DNA of 8,255 nucleotides from Planctomycetota bacterium. GTDB taxonomy: Bacteria > Planctomycetota > JAJSAM01. A model generated the notes under the pieces. That model was not told the origin of the DNA. It ran no database searches and saw only the letters and a program-made list of their open reading frames with translations. Positions 1 to 6,348 of this stretch are shown piece by piece. The stretch's first letter is position 1; every line of letters begins with the position of its first letter. The position numbers and the translations under genes are program-made. The stretch is taken from assembly GCA_029932425.1 (NCBI GenBank), contig JAOZQC010000121.1, forward strand, positions 1 through 8,255, in the 5' to 3' direction.

Positions 1-191
1 AAGATCAGGCCGGTTTTGTCTGCCTTGCGTGTCACGTGCTGCTGGCCAGCCGGGTGGACACACGGTGGTGTCAGGTAGGGCTGCATCACATCACGCTCCT
101 GAGTGTCGTAAAGCGCTTGTGGTTGTTGCCCTGTGGTGGCGTGAATACGAACATTGGCGATGGTGTCCAGCCAGGTGGCCACATGCTGTTC
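1..191 (-). pseudogene. C-terminal fragment of an IS21-family IstA transposase, fused in frame to the Nudix gene
   Basis: Read on the minus strand, the frame of the Nudix gene continues without a stop to the window edge. It encodes about 63 residues unlike any Nudix tail: a segment beginning WLDTIANVRIHATTGQQP, then a Q/P-rich stretch and RKADKTGLI at the edge. From memory this matches the part of IS21-type IstA (DDE integrase-like transposase) after the catalytic core: the WLD..AN.R.H.TT motif, then the R+V...G.+S motif. The catalytic DDE residues, the N-terminal HTH and the left IS end are absent; istB and the right end would lie beyond position 1. Codons here often end in A or T (GTT CGT ATT, CAA CAA CCA CAA), unlike the rest of the window. 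The boundary near 191 is placed where such codons begin and could be off by a few codons. Family recognition is fairly sure; whether the junction exists in the organism is not. Confidence 0.72.
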
Positions 192-761
192 CAGGGCCGA
201 CCAGCTCTCGAAGGAGGCGCGATCCCGGGCCGCCCGCTCCGCCAGCTCCGACGCGGGCACGAAGCGCCCCTCGAGCTGGTCCGTCTCCCTCACGGCCACC
301 GGCCCCCGCGCCCGGACCCGGTAGACCAGGCCGAAGTGCACGGAGCCCACGTCTCCGCTCTCGTCGTTGATGATCCCGAGGGGCTCCGGCGTCACGGGCC
401 CCTCCAGGATCACCTCCTCCGAGAGCTCGCGCTCGAGGCCCGAGAGCAGGGGATCCGCGGCGCCGTCCACGGGGTTGATGTGGCCGCCGACGCCGATGGA
501 GTGGAGATTGAAGAGGCGGGCCTCCCCCCCCCTCTCCTTCCGGCGGAAGAGGAAGACCCGGTCGTCCTGCGTGATGACGCAGTAGGGGATGATCTGCTTC
601 AGGGAGGAGTCCTCCTCGGCGTGCCGCCGCTCCACGAAGAAGCCGCGGCGACGGATCCGCTCCAGGTAGTCGTCCAGGGGCACCTCCCACGGCCGGCGGA
701 AACCGTGCGGAAACGAGAGGTCGAAGAGGTCGTACCGCTTGACGACGTAAACGAACTCCAT
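192..761 (-). CDS. Nudix hydrolase of the MutT-like phosphoesterase type, 3' end replaced
   Basis: About 190 residues, starting at an ATG with a strong Shine-Dalgarno. Nudix enzymes hydrolyse nucleoside diphosphates linked to another moiety, using a metal-binding helix. The N-terminus MEFVYVVKRYDLFDL, the core GGHINPVD (about residues 92-99) and the Nudix helix RELSEEVIL (111-119) are seen, with Glu112, Glu115 and Glu116 as likely metal ligands. The box has about four extra residues between the Gly and the RE, and Ile where the usual Gly stands; I recall both from the COG4112-type predicted phosphoesterases. The strand segment VHFGLVYRV (141-149) and the LEGRFVP motif (163-169) follow as expected. 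A natural stop should occur soon after the ESWSAL motif near residue 190; instead the frame enters IstA-like sequence. A run of nine C at 524-532 lies inside the gene, but the frame is intact across it. Substrate unknown. It is divergent from the CAAX-type protease gene with a 38-bp gap. Confidence 0.82.
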
Positions 762-791
762 CTGGCAGTCACCTCCCTGGGCCGGTATTCT
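762..791 (+). promoter_or_regulatory. Possible promoter for the CAAX-type protease/cytochrome pair
   Basis: In the 38-bp divergent gap, CTGGCA (762-767) and TATTCT (786-791) are 18 bp apart, each matching four of six positions of the sigma-70 consensus. Transcription would begin almost at the ATG at 800. That would give a leaderless or nearly leaderless mRNA, which fits the lack of a Shine-Dalgarno before that ATG. The match is weak and the region short, so chance is a real alternative. The element also overlaps the ribosome binding site of the opposite gene. Confidence 0.3.
769..777 (-). promoter_or_regulatory. Ribosome binding site of the Nudix gene
   Basis: On the minus strand GGGAGGTGA lies 7 nt before the ATG at 761. 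It is nearly perfectly complementary to the 16S rRNA 3' end and fixes this start. It is the clearest Shine-Dalgarno I found in the window. Confidence 0.75.
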
Positions 792-799
792 CCTGCCCC

Positions 800-1474
800 A
801 TGCCCCGAGACGGCGAGCGATTCCCGCCCTGGCTCCCCCACGTGGCGCCCTACGGGCTCTTCCTCCTCCTCACCGCCGGCGTGGGCCTCCTCCCGGGATC
901 GGGCCTCCTCCTGTATCCCGTCCGGCTGGTCCTCGTGGCGGGGGCGGTGTACCTCTTCTGGAGGGCGGGCCGCTACCCCGAGCTGGACCTGCGCCCCTCG
1001 CTCCTCGGGATGGCGGCGGGGCTCGCGGGCTTCCTGCTCTGGGCCCTTCCCGAGGACCTCCTCGGGTTCCTTCCGAAGCTCGGCCGCTCCACCTTCGATC
1101 CCCGGGCCGCGGGAGACGCCTGGTTCGCTCCCGTGCTCGCCGTGCGGATCACGGAGGCGGTCCTCCTCGTCCCCGTCTTCGAGGAGCTGTTCCTCCGCTC
1201 CTTCCTCCTCCGGTACGCGGACGTGATCGACACGCCCGGGTCCGACTTCCGGGAGGTCCCCCTCGGACGCTACCGCCTCTTCTCGTTCCTCGTGGTGGTG
1301 GCGATGATGGCCGTCACCCATCACCGGTGGCTCCGGGCGGCGCTCTACTCCGCCCTCCTGAACCTCGTCCTCTACCGCGAGAAGCGGATGGGCGGGGTGA
1401 TCTGGGCGCACGCGGTGACGAACCTGGCCCTCTGGATCTTCGCCGTCCGGACGGGCGGATGGAGCTTCTGGTGA
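800..1474 (+). CDS. CAAX prenyl protease-related (CPBP-type) integral membrane protein
   Basis: 224 residues, strongly hydrophobic, with about six to eight apparent membrane segments (for example residues 17-32, 40-54, 68-84, 112-128, 158-172 and 200-216). It carries the ABI/CPBP protease signatures: EELFLR (Glu128, Glu129, Arg133), a histidine pair at 174-175 in a membrane segment, and HAVTN (His204, Asn208). These are the presumed metal-ligand or catalytic residues of the Rce1-like intramembrane protease family. Its size, the VAPYGLFLL start and the GWSFW end resemble the CAAX-protease-related subfamily found with exosortase/PEP-CTERM systems (TIGR03008, from memory). No exosortase or PEP-CTERM protein is in the window, so a role in processing exported proteins is inference. 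The start is the first in-frame ATG and has no evident Shine-Dalgarno. The next gene's GTG overlaps its stop, suggesting co-translation. Confidence 0.85.
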   Translation: MPRDGERFPPWLPHVAPYGLFLLLTAGVGLLPGSGLLLYPVRLVLVAGAVYLFWRAGRYPELDLRPSLLGMAAGLAGFLLWALPEDLLGFLPKLGRSTFDPRAAGDAWFAPVLAVRITEAVLLVPVFEELFLRSFLLRYADVIDTPGSDFREVPLGRYRLFSFLVVVAMMAVTHHRWLRAALYSALLNLVLYREKRMGGVIWAHAVTNLALWIFAVRTGGWSFW

Positions 1475-1905
1475 GGACCTTCGCGGGTCCGGAGAGAGGA
1501 TCTCCTCCACCGGATGAACCCCCGGGTCCCTCCGGGGGGGGCGGGTTCGCGGGGGACCGGGCCTGCGTCTCCTGCCACTCCCGGGAGGCCCGGATCCAGG
1601 AGGCGGGCCGGCACGCGCGGGCGATCCGGTCCCTCGCCCGCACGGGGCGCGAGGTGGACCCGGGCTGCGTCCCCCGCCACGTGGTGGGCTACGGCCGCCG
1701 GACGGGCTTCCTGTCCCTGGAGGAGACCCCCGCGCTGGCCCGGGTGGGGTGCGAGTCCTGCCACGGGCCGGGAGGGGAGCACGTCCGGGACCCGGGCCGC
1801 CCCCTCCCGGACCGGGCCCGGAGGGCATGCCTTCGCTGCCATGACGAGGACCACGACCCGGGGTTCGACTTCGAGAGGAAGTGGCCTGTCATCCGCCATC
1901 CCTGA
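1471..1905 (+). CDS. Cytochrome c554-type multiheme protein, no signal peptide, one heme motif degenerate
   Basis: 144 residues from a GTG at 1471 that overlaps the upstream stop as GTGA, with GGAG 6 nt before it; an in-frame ATG at 1459 is the alternative. Three c-type heme motifs are intact: CVSCH (32-36), CESCH (94-98) and CLRCH (120-124). A fourth, expected before VVGYG, reads CVPRH (66-70), so the second cysteine is Arg (CGC at 1675-1677, one base from TGC). The RHARA segment (47-51), VVGYG, FLSLEETP and the CHGPG motif match cytochrome c554-domain proteins, which carry electrons in the periplasm or at the cell surface. That location needs Sec export, yet residues 1-30 are Gly/Pro-rich with no hydrophobic stretch, and neither longer start supplies one. 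It is either a remnant that lost its N-terminus or a gene with a sequence error. It converges on the zinc-ribbon gene with a 27-bp gap in which I see no terminator. Confidence 0.72.
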   Translation: MRTFAGPERGSPPPDEPPGPSGGGGFAGDRACVSCHSREARIQEAGRHARAIRSLARTGREVDPGCVPRHVVGYGRRTGFLSLEETPALARVGCESCHGPGGEHVRDPGRPLPDRARRACLRCHDEDHDPGFDFERKWPVIRHP

Positions 1906-1932
1906 CGGCGGGGGGAGCTCTGCGGGGCGGAG

Positions 1933-2640
1933 TCAGACCGTGTCCGCGTAGAGGATGCGGCTGCAGGAACGGCACTGGACGATCTCCGCCCCCTTCCAGG
2001 CGCGGGTCACGTCGTGGATCGTCACGCTCATCTGGCAGCCCTGGCAGTACTGGTCCACCACGGGAACCACCGCCGGGGTGCCCCGGCTCTCCACCACCCG
2101 CTCGTAGACCGTCATCCACTTGAGCGGCACGTCCCGGGAGTGGACCTCCCGCTCCTTCTCCAGGGCGGCCAGCTCCTCGCGGAACACCCGGGCCTCCTCC
2201 TCCCACTCGGCCCGCTTCCGGGCGAGATCGGCCTCGAGGGCCTGCACGCGGTCCTGCTCCACCCGGGCTTCCCGCTCGCGTTCCTCGCCGACGCTCCAGT
2301 GGGCGAGCGCCTCGTCCTCCAGGAGCTCGAAGTCCGCCTTGAGCCCGGCGATCTCGTGCTTGATCGCCTCGTACTCCTTGTTCGAGCGCGCCGCGTACTG
2401 CTTGAGCCCGAGGTCCTTCATCTTCTGGTCGAGGGCCTCCAGCTCCCGGTTCTTGCGCTCGGCGGCGAGGGTCGCTTCCTTCGCCTTGCGCGAGGACTGG
2501 CGAAGCCGCTCCCGATGCTCCTCGAGCTCCCGCTCCTCGGTGGAGAGGCGCCGGGGTCCTTCCTCGAGTTTCTTCCGGATCGCGAGAATCCGGGTGTCCA
2601 GCTCCTGGACGGCGAGCAGCTTCTCGATGACGTCGTTCAC
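1933..2640 (-). CDS. Coiled-coil protein with C-terminal C4 zinc ribbon (COG1579-type)
   Basis: 235 residues from a GTG at 2640, preceded by GGGGGTG with a 5-nt gap. Residues 1-175 are Glu/Arg/Lys/Leu-rich with heptad-like spacing and should form a long antiparallel coiled coil. They contain the NKEYEAIKHEI segment (87-97) that I recognise from this family. The C-terminus has four cysteines as C-x2-C (199, 202) and C-x2-C (223, 226), then RILY, the zinc-ribbon signature (PF02591 type). The biochemical role of the family is not settled; nucleic-acid or envelope-related roles have been suggested. Length is normal for the family. It is the last gene of the minus-strand cluster, 59 nt after rpoD with a strong hairpin between them, so its level may differ from that of the sigma factor. 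Confidence 0.85.
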   Translation of the reverse strand: MNDVIEKLLAVQELDTRILAIRKKLEEGPRRLSTEERELEEHRERLRQSSRKAKEATLAAERKNRELEALDQKMKDLGLKQYAARSNKEYEAIKHEIAGLKADFELLEDEALAHWSVGEEREREARVEQDRVQALEADLARKRAEWEEEARVFREELAALEKEREVHSRDVPLKWMTVYERVVESRGTPAVVPVVDQYCQGCQMSVTIHDVTRAWKGAEIVQCRSCSRILYADTV

Positions 2641-2665
2641 TCAAGCACCCCCGATCGCCGTTCGG

Positions 2666-2691
2666 CGGCGCCGGGCCGCCGCCCGGCGCCG
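2666..2691 (-). terminator. Strong GC hairpin between rpoD and the zinc-ribbon gene (terminator or attenuator, no T-tract)
   Basis: GGCGCCGGGC (2667-2676) and GCCCGGCGCC (2681-2690) are exact inverted repeats around a 4-nt loop, and the pair 2666/2691 extends the stem to 11 bp. It begins 8 nt after the rpoD stop in the direction of transcription. No T-run follows, so it is not a textbook intrinsic terminator. It could instead slow polymerase, protect the rpoD 3' end, or be a processing site. The structure is plain; the function is inference. Confidence 0.5.
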
Positions 2692-2699
2692 GGCGACGC

Positions 2700-4385
2700 T
2701 CAACTCGTGAGGCCGGTCAGTCCCAGCCCTGCGCTGTCCAGGAACCCCTCCAGCTTCCTCGCCCGCACCGGGTGCTGGAGCTTCCGCACCGCCTTCGCCT
2801 CGATCTGCCGGACCCGCTCCCGGGTGACCTTGAAGATCTTGCCCACCTCCTCCAGGGTGTAGGTGTAGCCGTCGCCGATCCCGTACCGGAGCTTGATGAT
2901 CTCCCGCTCCCGGAAGGTCAGGGTCTGGAGGACCTTCTCGATCTTGTCCTTCAGCATCTCGTGGGTGGCGGCGCTCACCGGGGACTCGGCGCTCTCGTCC
3001 TCGATGAAGTCCCCGAAGTAGGAGTCATCGGAGTCGCCGATGGGACGATCGAGCGAGATCGGGTGCTTCGCGATCTTGAAGACCCGCTTGGTCTCCTCGA
3101 CGGAGATGCCGCTCGCGGCCGCGATCTCCTCCACGGTGGGCTCGCGGCCCTTCTTCTGGGTCAGCTCCTTCGTGACGTTCCGGAGCTTCGACATCGTCTC
3201 GATCATGTGGACCGGGATGCGGATCGTGCGGGCCTGGTCGGCGATGGAGCGGGTGATCGCCTGCCGGATCCACCAGGTGGCGTAGGTGGAGAACTTGTAG
3301 CCCCGGCGGTACTCGTACTTCTCCACCGCCTTCATGAGACCGGTGTTCCCCTCCTGGATCAGGTCGAGGAAGGTGAGGCCGCGGTTCCGGTACTTCTTGG
3401 CGATGGACACCACCAGCCGGAGGTTTCCCGAGGAGAGCTGCCGCTTGGCCTCCTCGTAACCCTCGAAGCGATCGGCGACCTGCGCCACCCGGCTCGCGAG
3501 CCGGTCCGGCGTCTCCACGGCCCGGACCTGGAGCTCCAGGAGCCGGTCCTCCATCGCCTTGATGTCCCGCCGGGGGAGCCCCTCCCGGCGGCCGATGTCG
3601 ATCCTCTTCAGGAGTTCCTGCATCTCCCGCAGGACCTCGGACAGGCTCTCCTTCATGGGGCGGACGTTCTTGGTCTGGAGGCAGAGCTCCTCCAGGAGGA
3701 GGAAGCACTTCCGCCGCCGGTCCCGGATGCGCCGCGTGAGGTCCCGGTACAGCGGAGATCCGGGCTTCGTCTTCAGGCGGCGCTGGAAGTCCTCCCGGTT
3801 CCGCTCCAGCATGCGCTCCAGGGTGACGATGGCCTCGGGCAGCCGCTCCGCCACGTCCTCCTTGTCGATCTCCGCCGCCGAGGAGATCTTCAGGGTCCGG
3901 TCGAAGGCGAGCTCGCCGCCCACCACCTCCTTCAGCGTCTGGATGGCCTGCTCCTGGGCGATCCCCGACTCCAGGACCTTCTTGCGGTACCGCTTGCGCG
4001 TGAGCTCGATGAGCTTGGCGAGGCGGATCTCCTGGTCCCTCGTGAGCAGGGGGATCTCGCCCATCTGGGTCAGGTACATCCGGACCGGATCGTCGATCTT
4101 CTCCGTACCCGGTCCCTCGAGGAAGAGCCGGACCTCCGCCTCGGGGCTCACCTCGGGCTCCACCTCCTCGACGGGCAGCTCCTCCTCCGCCTCCGGGGCG
4201 GTCCCCAGTTCCTCGTCCTCGTCCGTCAGCTCGATCCCCATCTCCTCGAGCATGGCGAAGACGCGATCCAGCTTGTCGCCCGAGACGACGTCCTCCGGCA
4301 GGAGCCGGTTCACCTCGTCGTAGGAGAGGAAGCCCTTGCGCTTCCCCATGTCGACCAGGTACTTGAGATCCGCGTCCATCTTCAT
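2700..4385 (-). CDS. rpoD: Primary sigma factor RpoD (sigma-70, group 1)
   Basis: 561 residues; directs RNA polymerase to housekeeping promoters. Region 1.1 is present (about 4-58), then an acidic Glu/Pro-rich linker (58-90) and region 1.2 (95-135, DDPVRMYLTQMGEIPLLT). A long insert-like segment (about 140-305) contains LERMLERNREDF and is of the kind I associate with planctomycete RpoD. Region 2 follows (317-395): NLRLVVSIAKKYRNRGL, DLIQEGNTGLMKAVEKY, then FSTYATWWIRQAI for -10 recognition and melting. Region 3 spans about 396-455. Region 4 spans about 475-548, with the -35-reading helix-turn-helix YTLEEVGKIFKVTRERVRQI. All regions look intact. The first of two ATGs (4385 and 4379) is chosen because GAGGAG lies 11 nt upstream of it. 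It is 49 nt downstream of dnaG, the classical dnaG-rpoD linkage, and so probably shares the dnaG promoter; a promoter inside dnaG is also possible but I did not identify one. Confidence 0.98.
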   Translation of the reverse strand: MKMDADLKYLVDMGKRKGFLSYDEVNRLLPEDVVSGDKLDRVFAMLEEMGIELTDEDEELGTAPEAEEELPVEEVEPEVSPEAEVRLFLEGPGTEKIDDPVRMYLTQMGEIPLLTRDQEIRLAKLIELTRKRYRKKVLESGIAQEQAIQTLKEVVGGELAFDRTLKISSAAEIDKEDVAERLPEAIVTLERMLERNREDFQRRLKTKPGSPLYRDLTRRIRDRRRKCFLLLEELCLQTKNVRPMKESLSEVLREMQELLKRIDIGRREGLPRRDIKAMEDRLLELQVRAVETPDRLASRVAQVADRFEGYEEAKRQLSSGNLRLVVSIAKKYRNRGLTFLDLIQEGNTGLMKAVEKYEYRRGYKFSTYATWWIRQAITRSIADQARTIRIPVHMIETMSKLRNVTKELTQKKGREPTVEEIAAASGISVEETKRVFKIAKHPISLDRPIGDSDDSYFGDFIEDESAESPVSAATHEMLKDKIEKVLQTLTFREREIIKLRYGIGDGYTYTLEEVGKIFKVTRERVRQIEAKAVRKLQHPVRARKLEGFLDSAGLGLTGLTS

Positions 4386-4434
4386 CCGGATCCGTTCTCC
4401 TCATGCCGCCGCGGGGAATCCGAAACCACGAATC

Positions 4435-6201
4435 CTACCGCATCTTCGATTTCAGCCGAAACAACTCGCGCTCCAGCCGCCGAATCTCTCCGGCGTCGCC
4501 CGCGGCCCGGGCCCGCGCGAGGGCGGCGCCGGCCTCCGCGATCCGCCGTCTCAGGTCGAGCCGGGCCACGCAGTCCTCGAACTGTCTCTCGAAGTCCGTC
4601 TTGCCTCTCCCGTCCGCCAGGATCCCGCTCAGGATCTCGGCGCTCGCGGGATCCGCGAGGCGCGCCATGACCCCTCCGGGATCCAGGGGGGCGTCCTCCT
4701 CGCCGTCCCCCCCGCCCTCCGACCCGATCCGGGAGAGGATCGCCTCCGCGATGGCCCGGTGGTGGGGATGCCGGAACCGATCCGGCGGCCACGCCTCCCG
4801 CAGCCGGGCCGCGAGGGACGAACGGAAGAGGGCGGCCTGCAGTACCAGGCGTTCCTCCGTCCCGCCCACGCGGAACCCGGCCTCCGGGGCGGTTCCCACC
4901 TCCACGGCCTCCCGGGGGCCGGAGAAGACCTTCAGGCGATCACGCACGGCGGCCTCGGACACGCGGAACTCCTCGGCGATCCGCCGGAGAAGGAGATCCC
5001 GCCGGACCACGTTCGAGATCCGGGCCACGGACGAGAGCATCCGGTCCACCGCCGCGATCTGGCCCGCCACCGTGTCCAGGTCGTGCTCCGCCGCCGCCCG
5101 GGCCAGGAGGAACTCGAACACCTGCTCCCCCTTGTCTATTACGGAGAGGAACGCCTCCTTTCCCTCTTTTCCGAGGAAGGCGCAGGGGTCGAGGCCCCCG
5201 GGGAGGCGCGCCACGCGGATGTCCACCTCATGCTGCAGGAAGGCGTCGAAGGCCCGCTCCGCGGCCCGCGCCCCCGCCTCGTCCGCGTCGTACACGAGGT
5301 CCACGCGCTTCGCGTAACGGCGGATCAGCTCGGCGTGCTCCCGGGTGAGCCCCGTCCCCAGGGCGGCCACGAACCAGGGAATCCCGCTCTGGTGGGCGAG
5401 AAGCACGTCGGTATACCCCTCCACCAGCCCGAGCCGTCCTCCCCGGCGGACCTCCTCCCGGGCGAGATGCAGCCCGTACAGGGTCCGTCCCTTCTTGAAC
5501 AGGGCCGTGTCCGGAGAGTTCAAGTACTTCGGCTCGTCGTCCCCGAGCGTCCGCGCCCCGAAGGCGATCACGCGGCCCCTCACGTCCCGGATCGGGAACA
5601 TGAGCCGGCCGCGGAACCAGTCGTAGGAACCGCTCGTCCCCGGCCGGACCAGGCCTGCCGCGAGGAGCAGATCCGCGTCGAATCCCCTCCGCCCGGCCGC
5701 CTCCCGCAGGTTCCGCCAGCCGTCGGGGGCGAACCCCAGCCGGAACCGCTTCGCCGTCACCCCCTCGATGCCCCGGCGCTTCAGGTACTCCACCGCCGGA
5801 CGTCCCGCCGGGGAGCGGAGGGCGGCCTCGTAGAAGCGCGCGGCCCACTCCATCACCTCGTAGAGCGCCGCCCGGCGCCCCTCCTCCGCCGCCTCCCCCG
5901 GGCCGCGGGGGGCGAGCTCGATCCCGGCCTCCCGGGCGAGGGCCCGCACCGCTTCCGGGAAGGTAAGACCATCGCGCTCCATGAGGAACTGGAAGACCCC
6001 ACCGCCCCTCCCGCAGCCGAAGCACTTCCAGGTCTGGGTCTCCGGCCAGACCACGAAGGAGGGCGTCTTCTCCCGATGGAAGGGGCAGCAGGCCTTGTAG
6101 GTGCCCCCGCTCCGCTTCAGAGGAAGGTAACGGGAGACCAGCTCCACCAGGTCCGTGGCTTCCCGGACAGCATCGATCTTGTCGTCGGGTATCCGGGCCA
6201 A
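4435..6201 (-). CDS. dnaG: DNA primase DnaG, TTG start
   Basis: 588 residues; makes RNA primers at the replication fork with the replicative helicase. The N-terminal zinc-binding domain has CPFHREKTPSF and CFGCG (Cys39, His42, Cys60, Cys63). The RNA-polymerase core includes FGARTLGDDEPKYLNSPDT (214-232). The TOPRIM fold shows EGYTDV (Glu261, Asp265), ALGTGLT (280-286) and the metal-binding DAD (305-307). The C-terminal part (about 445-588) is divergent, with an acidic Gly-rich linker near 495-507 and a basic last segment; it is presumably the helicase-interaction domain. The frame is open far upstream (to 7035), but homology begins at LARIPDDKID, which corresponds to the usual MARIP start. 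TTG at 6201 is therefore the start, and no in-frame ATG or GTG lies in the gap after rsmA. The Shine-Dalgarno is poor (AGAAAGAG). A weak start suits a protein needed at low copy. Confidence 0.96.
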   Translation of the reverse strand: MARIPDDKIDAVREATDLVELVSRYLPLKRSGGTYKACCPFHREKTPSFVVWPETQTWKCFGCGRGGGVFQFLMERDGLTFPEAVRALAREAGIELAPRGPGEAAEEGRRAALYEVMEWAARFYEAALRSPAGRPAVEYLKRRGIEGVTAKRFRLGFAPDGWRNLREAAGRRGFDADLLLAAGLVRPGTSGSYDWFRGRLMFPIRDVRGRVIAFGARTLGDDEPKYLNSPDTALFKKGRTLYGLHLAREEVRRGGRLGLVEGYTDVLLAHQSGIPWFVAALGTGLTREHAELIRRYAKRVDLVYDADEAGARAAERAFDAFLQHEVDIRVARLPGGLDPCAFLGKEGKEAFLSVIDKGEQVFEFLLARAAAEHDLDTVAGQIAAVDRMLSSVARISNVVRRDLLLRRIAEEFRVSEAAVRDRLKVFSGPREAVEVGTAPEAGFRVGGTEERLVLQAALFRSSLAARLREAWPPDRFRHPHHRAIAEAILSRIGSEGGGDGEEDAPLDPGGVMARLADPASAEILSGILADGRGKTDFERQFEDCVARLDLRRRIAEAGAALARARAAGDAGEIRRLERELFRLKSKMR

Positions 6202-6313
6202 GGGGCTCTTTCTGGCGCGCTGCGCGACCGGGCGGGGGAACCCGGGGGTCAGACGGGGGACCCGACCCGCACCTCCCGCCGGAACGCACCCCCGGAGGAG
6301 AAACACGGGTCGG
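6202..6313 (-). promoter_or_regulatory. GC-rich 5' leader of dnaG-rpoD
   Basis: If transcription begins near 6313, the dnaG message has an untranslated leader of about 110 nt. It contains the short inverted repeat GGGTC (6246-6250) / GACCC (6259-6263, and again at 6264-6268), which allows two mutually exclusive stems. A CGCGC/GCGCG-type element lies close to the TTG start. I recognise no riboswitch or ribosomal-protein leader. In DNA this rich in G and C such pairings also arise by chance. Confidence 0.3.
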
Positions 6314-6319
6314 CGACGA

Positions 6320-6348
6320 AGTATACGCGGCGCACCCCCCGGCGTCAA
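6320..6348 (-). promoter_or_regulatory. Near-consensus sigma-70 promoter for dnaG-rpoD
   Basis: On the minus strand TTGACG (6343-6348) and TATACT (6320-6325) are separated by exactly 17 bp, each matching five of six consensus positions. The -35 box overlaps the TGA stop of rsmA, so the promoter fills the rsmA-dnaG gap. Transcription would start near 6313. Such a match is rare in sequence this GC-rich and lies just where a dnaG-rpoD promoter is needed. RpoD would thus probably transcribe its own gene. Confidence 0.75.

Noticed and set aside
521..540. Possible frameshift at the nine-C run inside the Nudix gene
   Set aside because: Recounting the run shows the frame from the ATG at 761 continues correctly into the Nudix box on the other side.
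599..1828. Minus-strand open frame (409 codons) opposite the protease and cytochrome genes
   Set aside because: The plus strand shows membrane segments, protease motifs and CxxCH motifs; the antisense product is low-complexity.
1906..1932. Bidirectional terminator between the convergent cytochrome and zinc-ribbon genes
   Set aside because: Only G/C runs and a GAGCTC palindrome are present; I could find neither a convincing stem nor a T-tract.
4386..4434. Repeat GGATTC..GGATTC in the dnaG-rpoD gap as a regulatory hairpin
   Set aside because: The two copies are direct, not inverted, repeats and form no stem; too short to support an operator.
2772..4670. Very long plus-strand open frame (632 codons) opposite rpoD
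   Set aside because: It is antisense to an unmistakable RpoD, its product is low-complexity Leu/Asp/Gly/Arg-rich, and such frames are expected where codon third positions are nearly all G or C.
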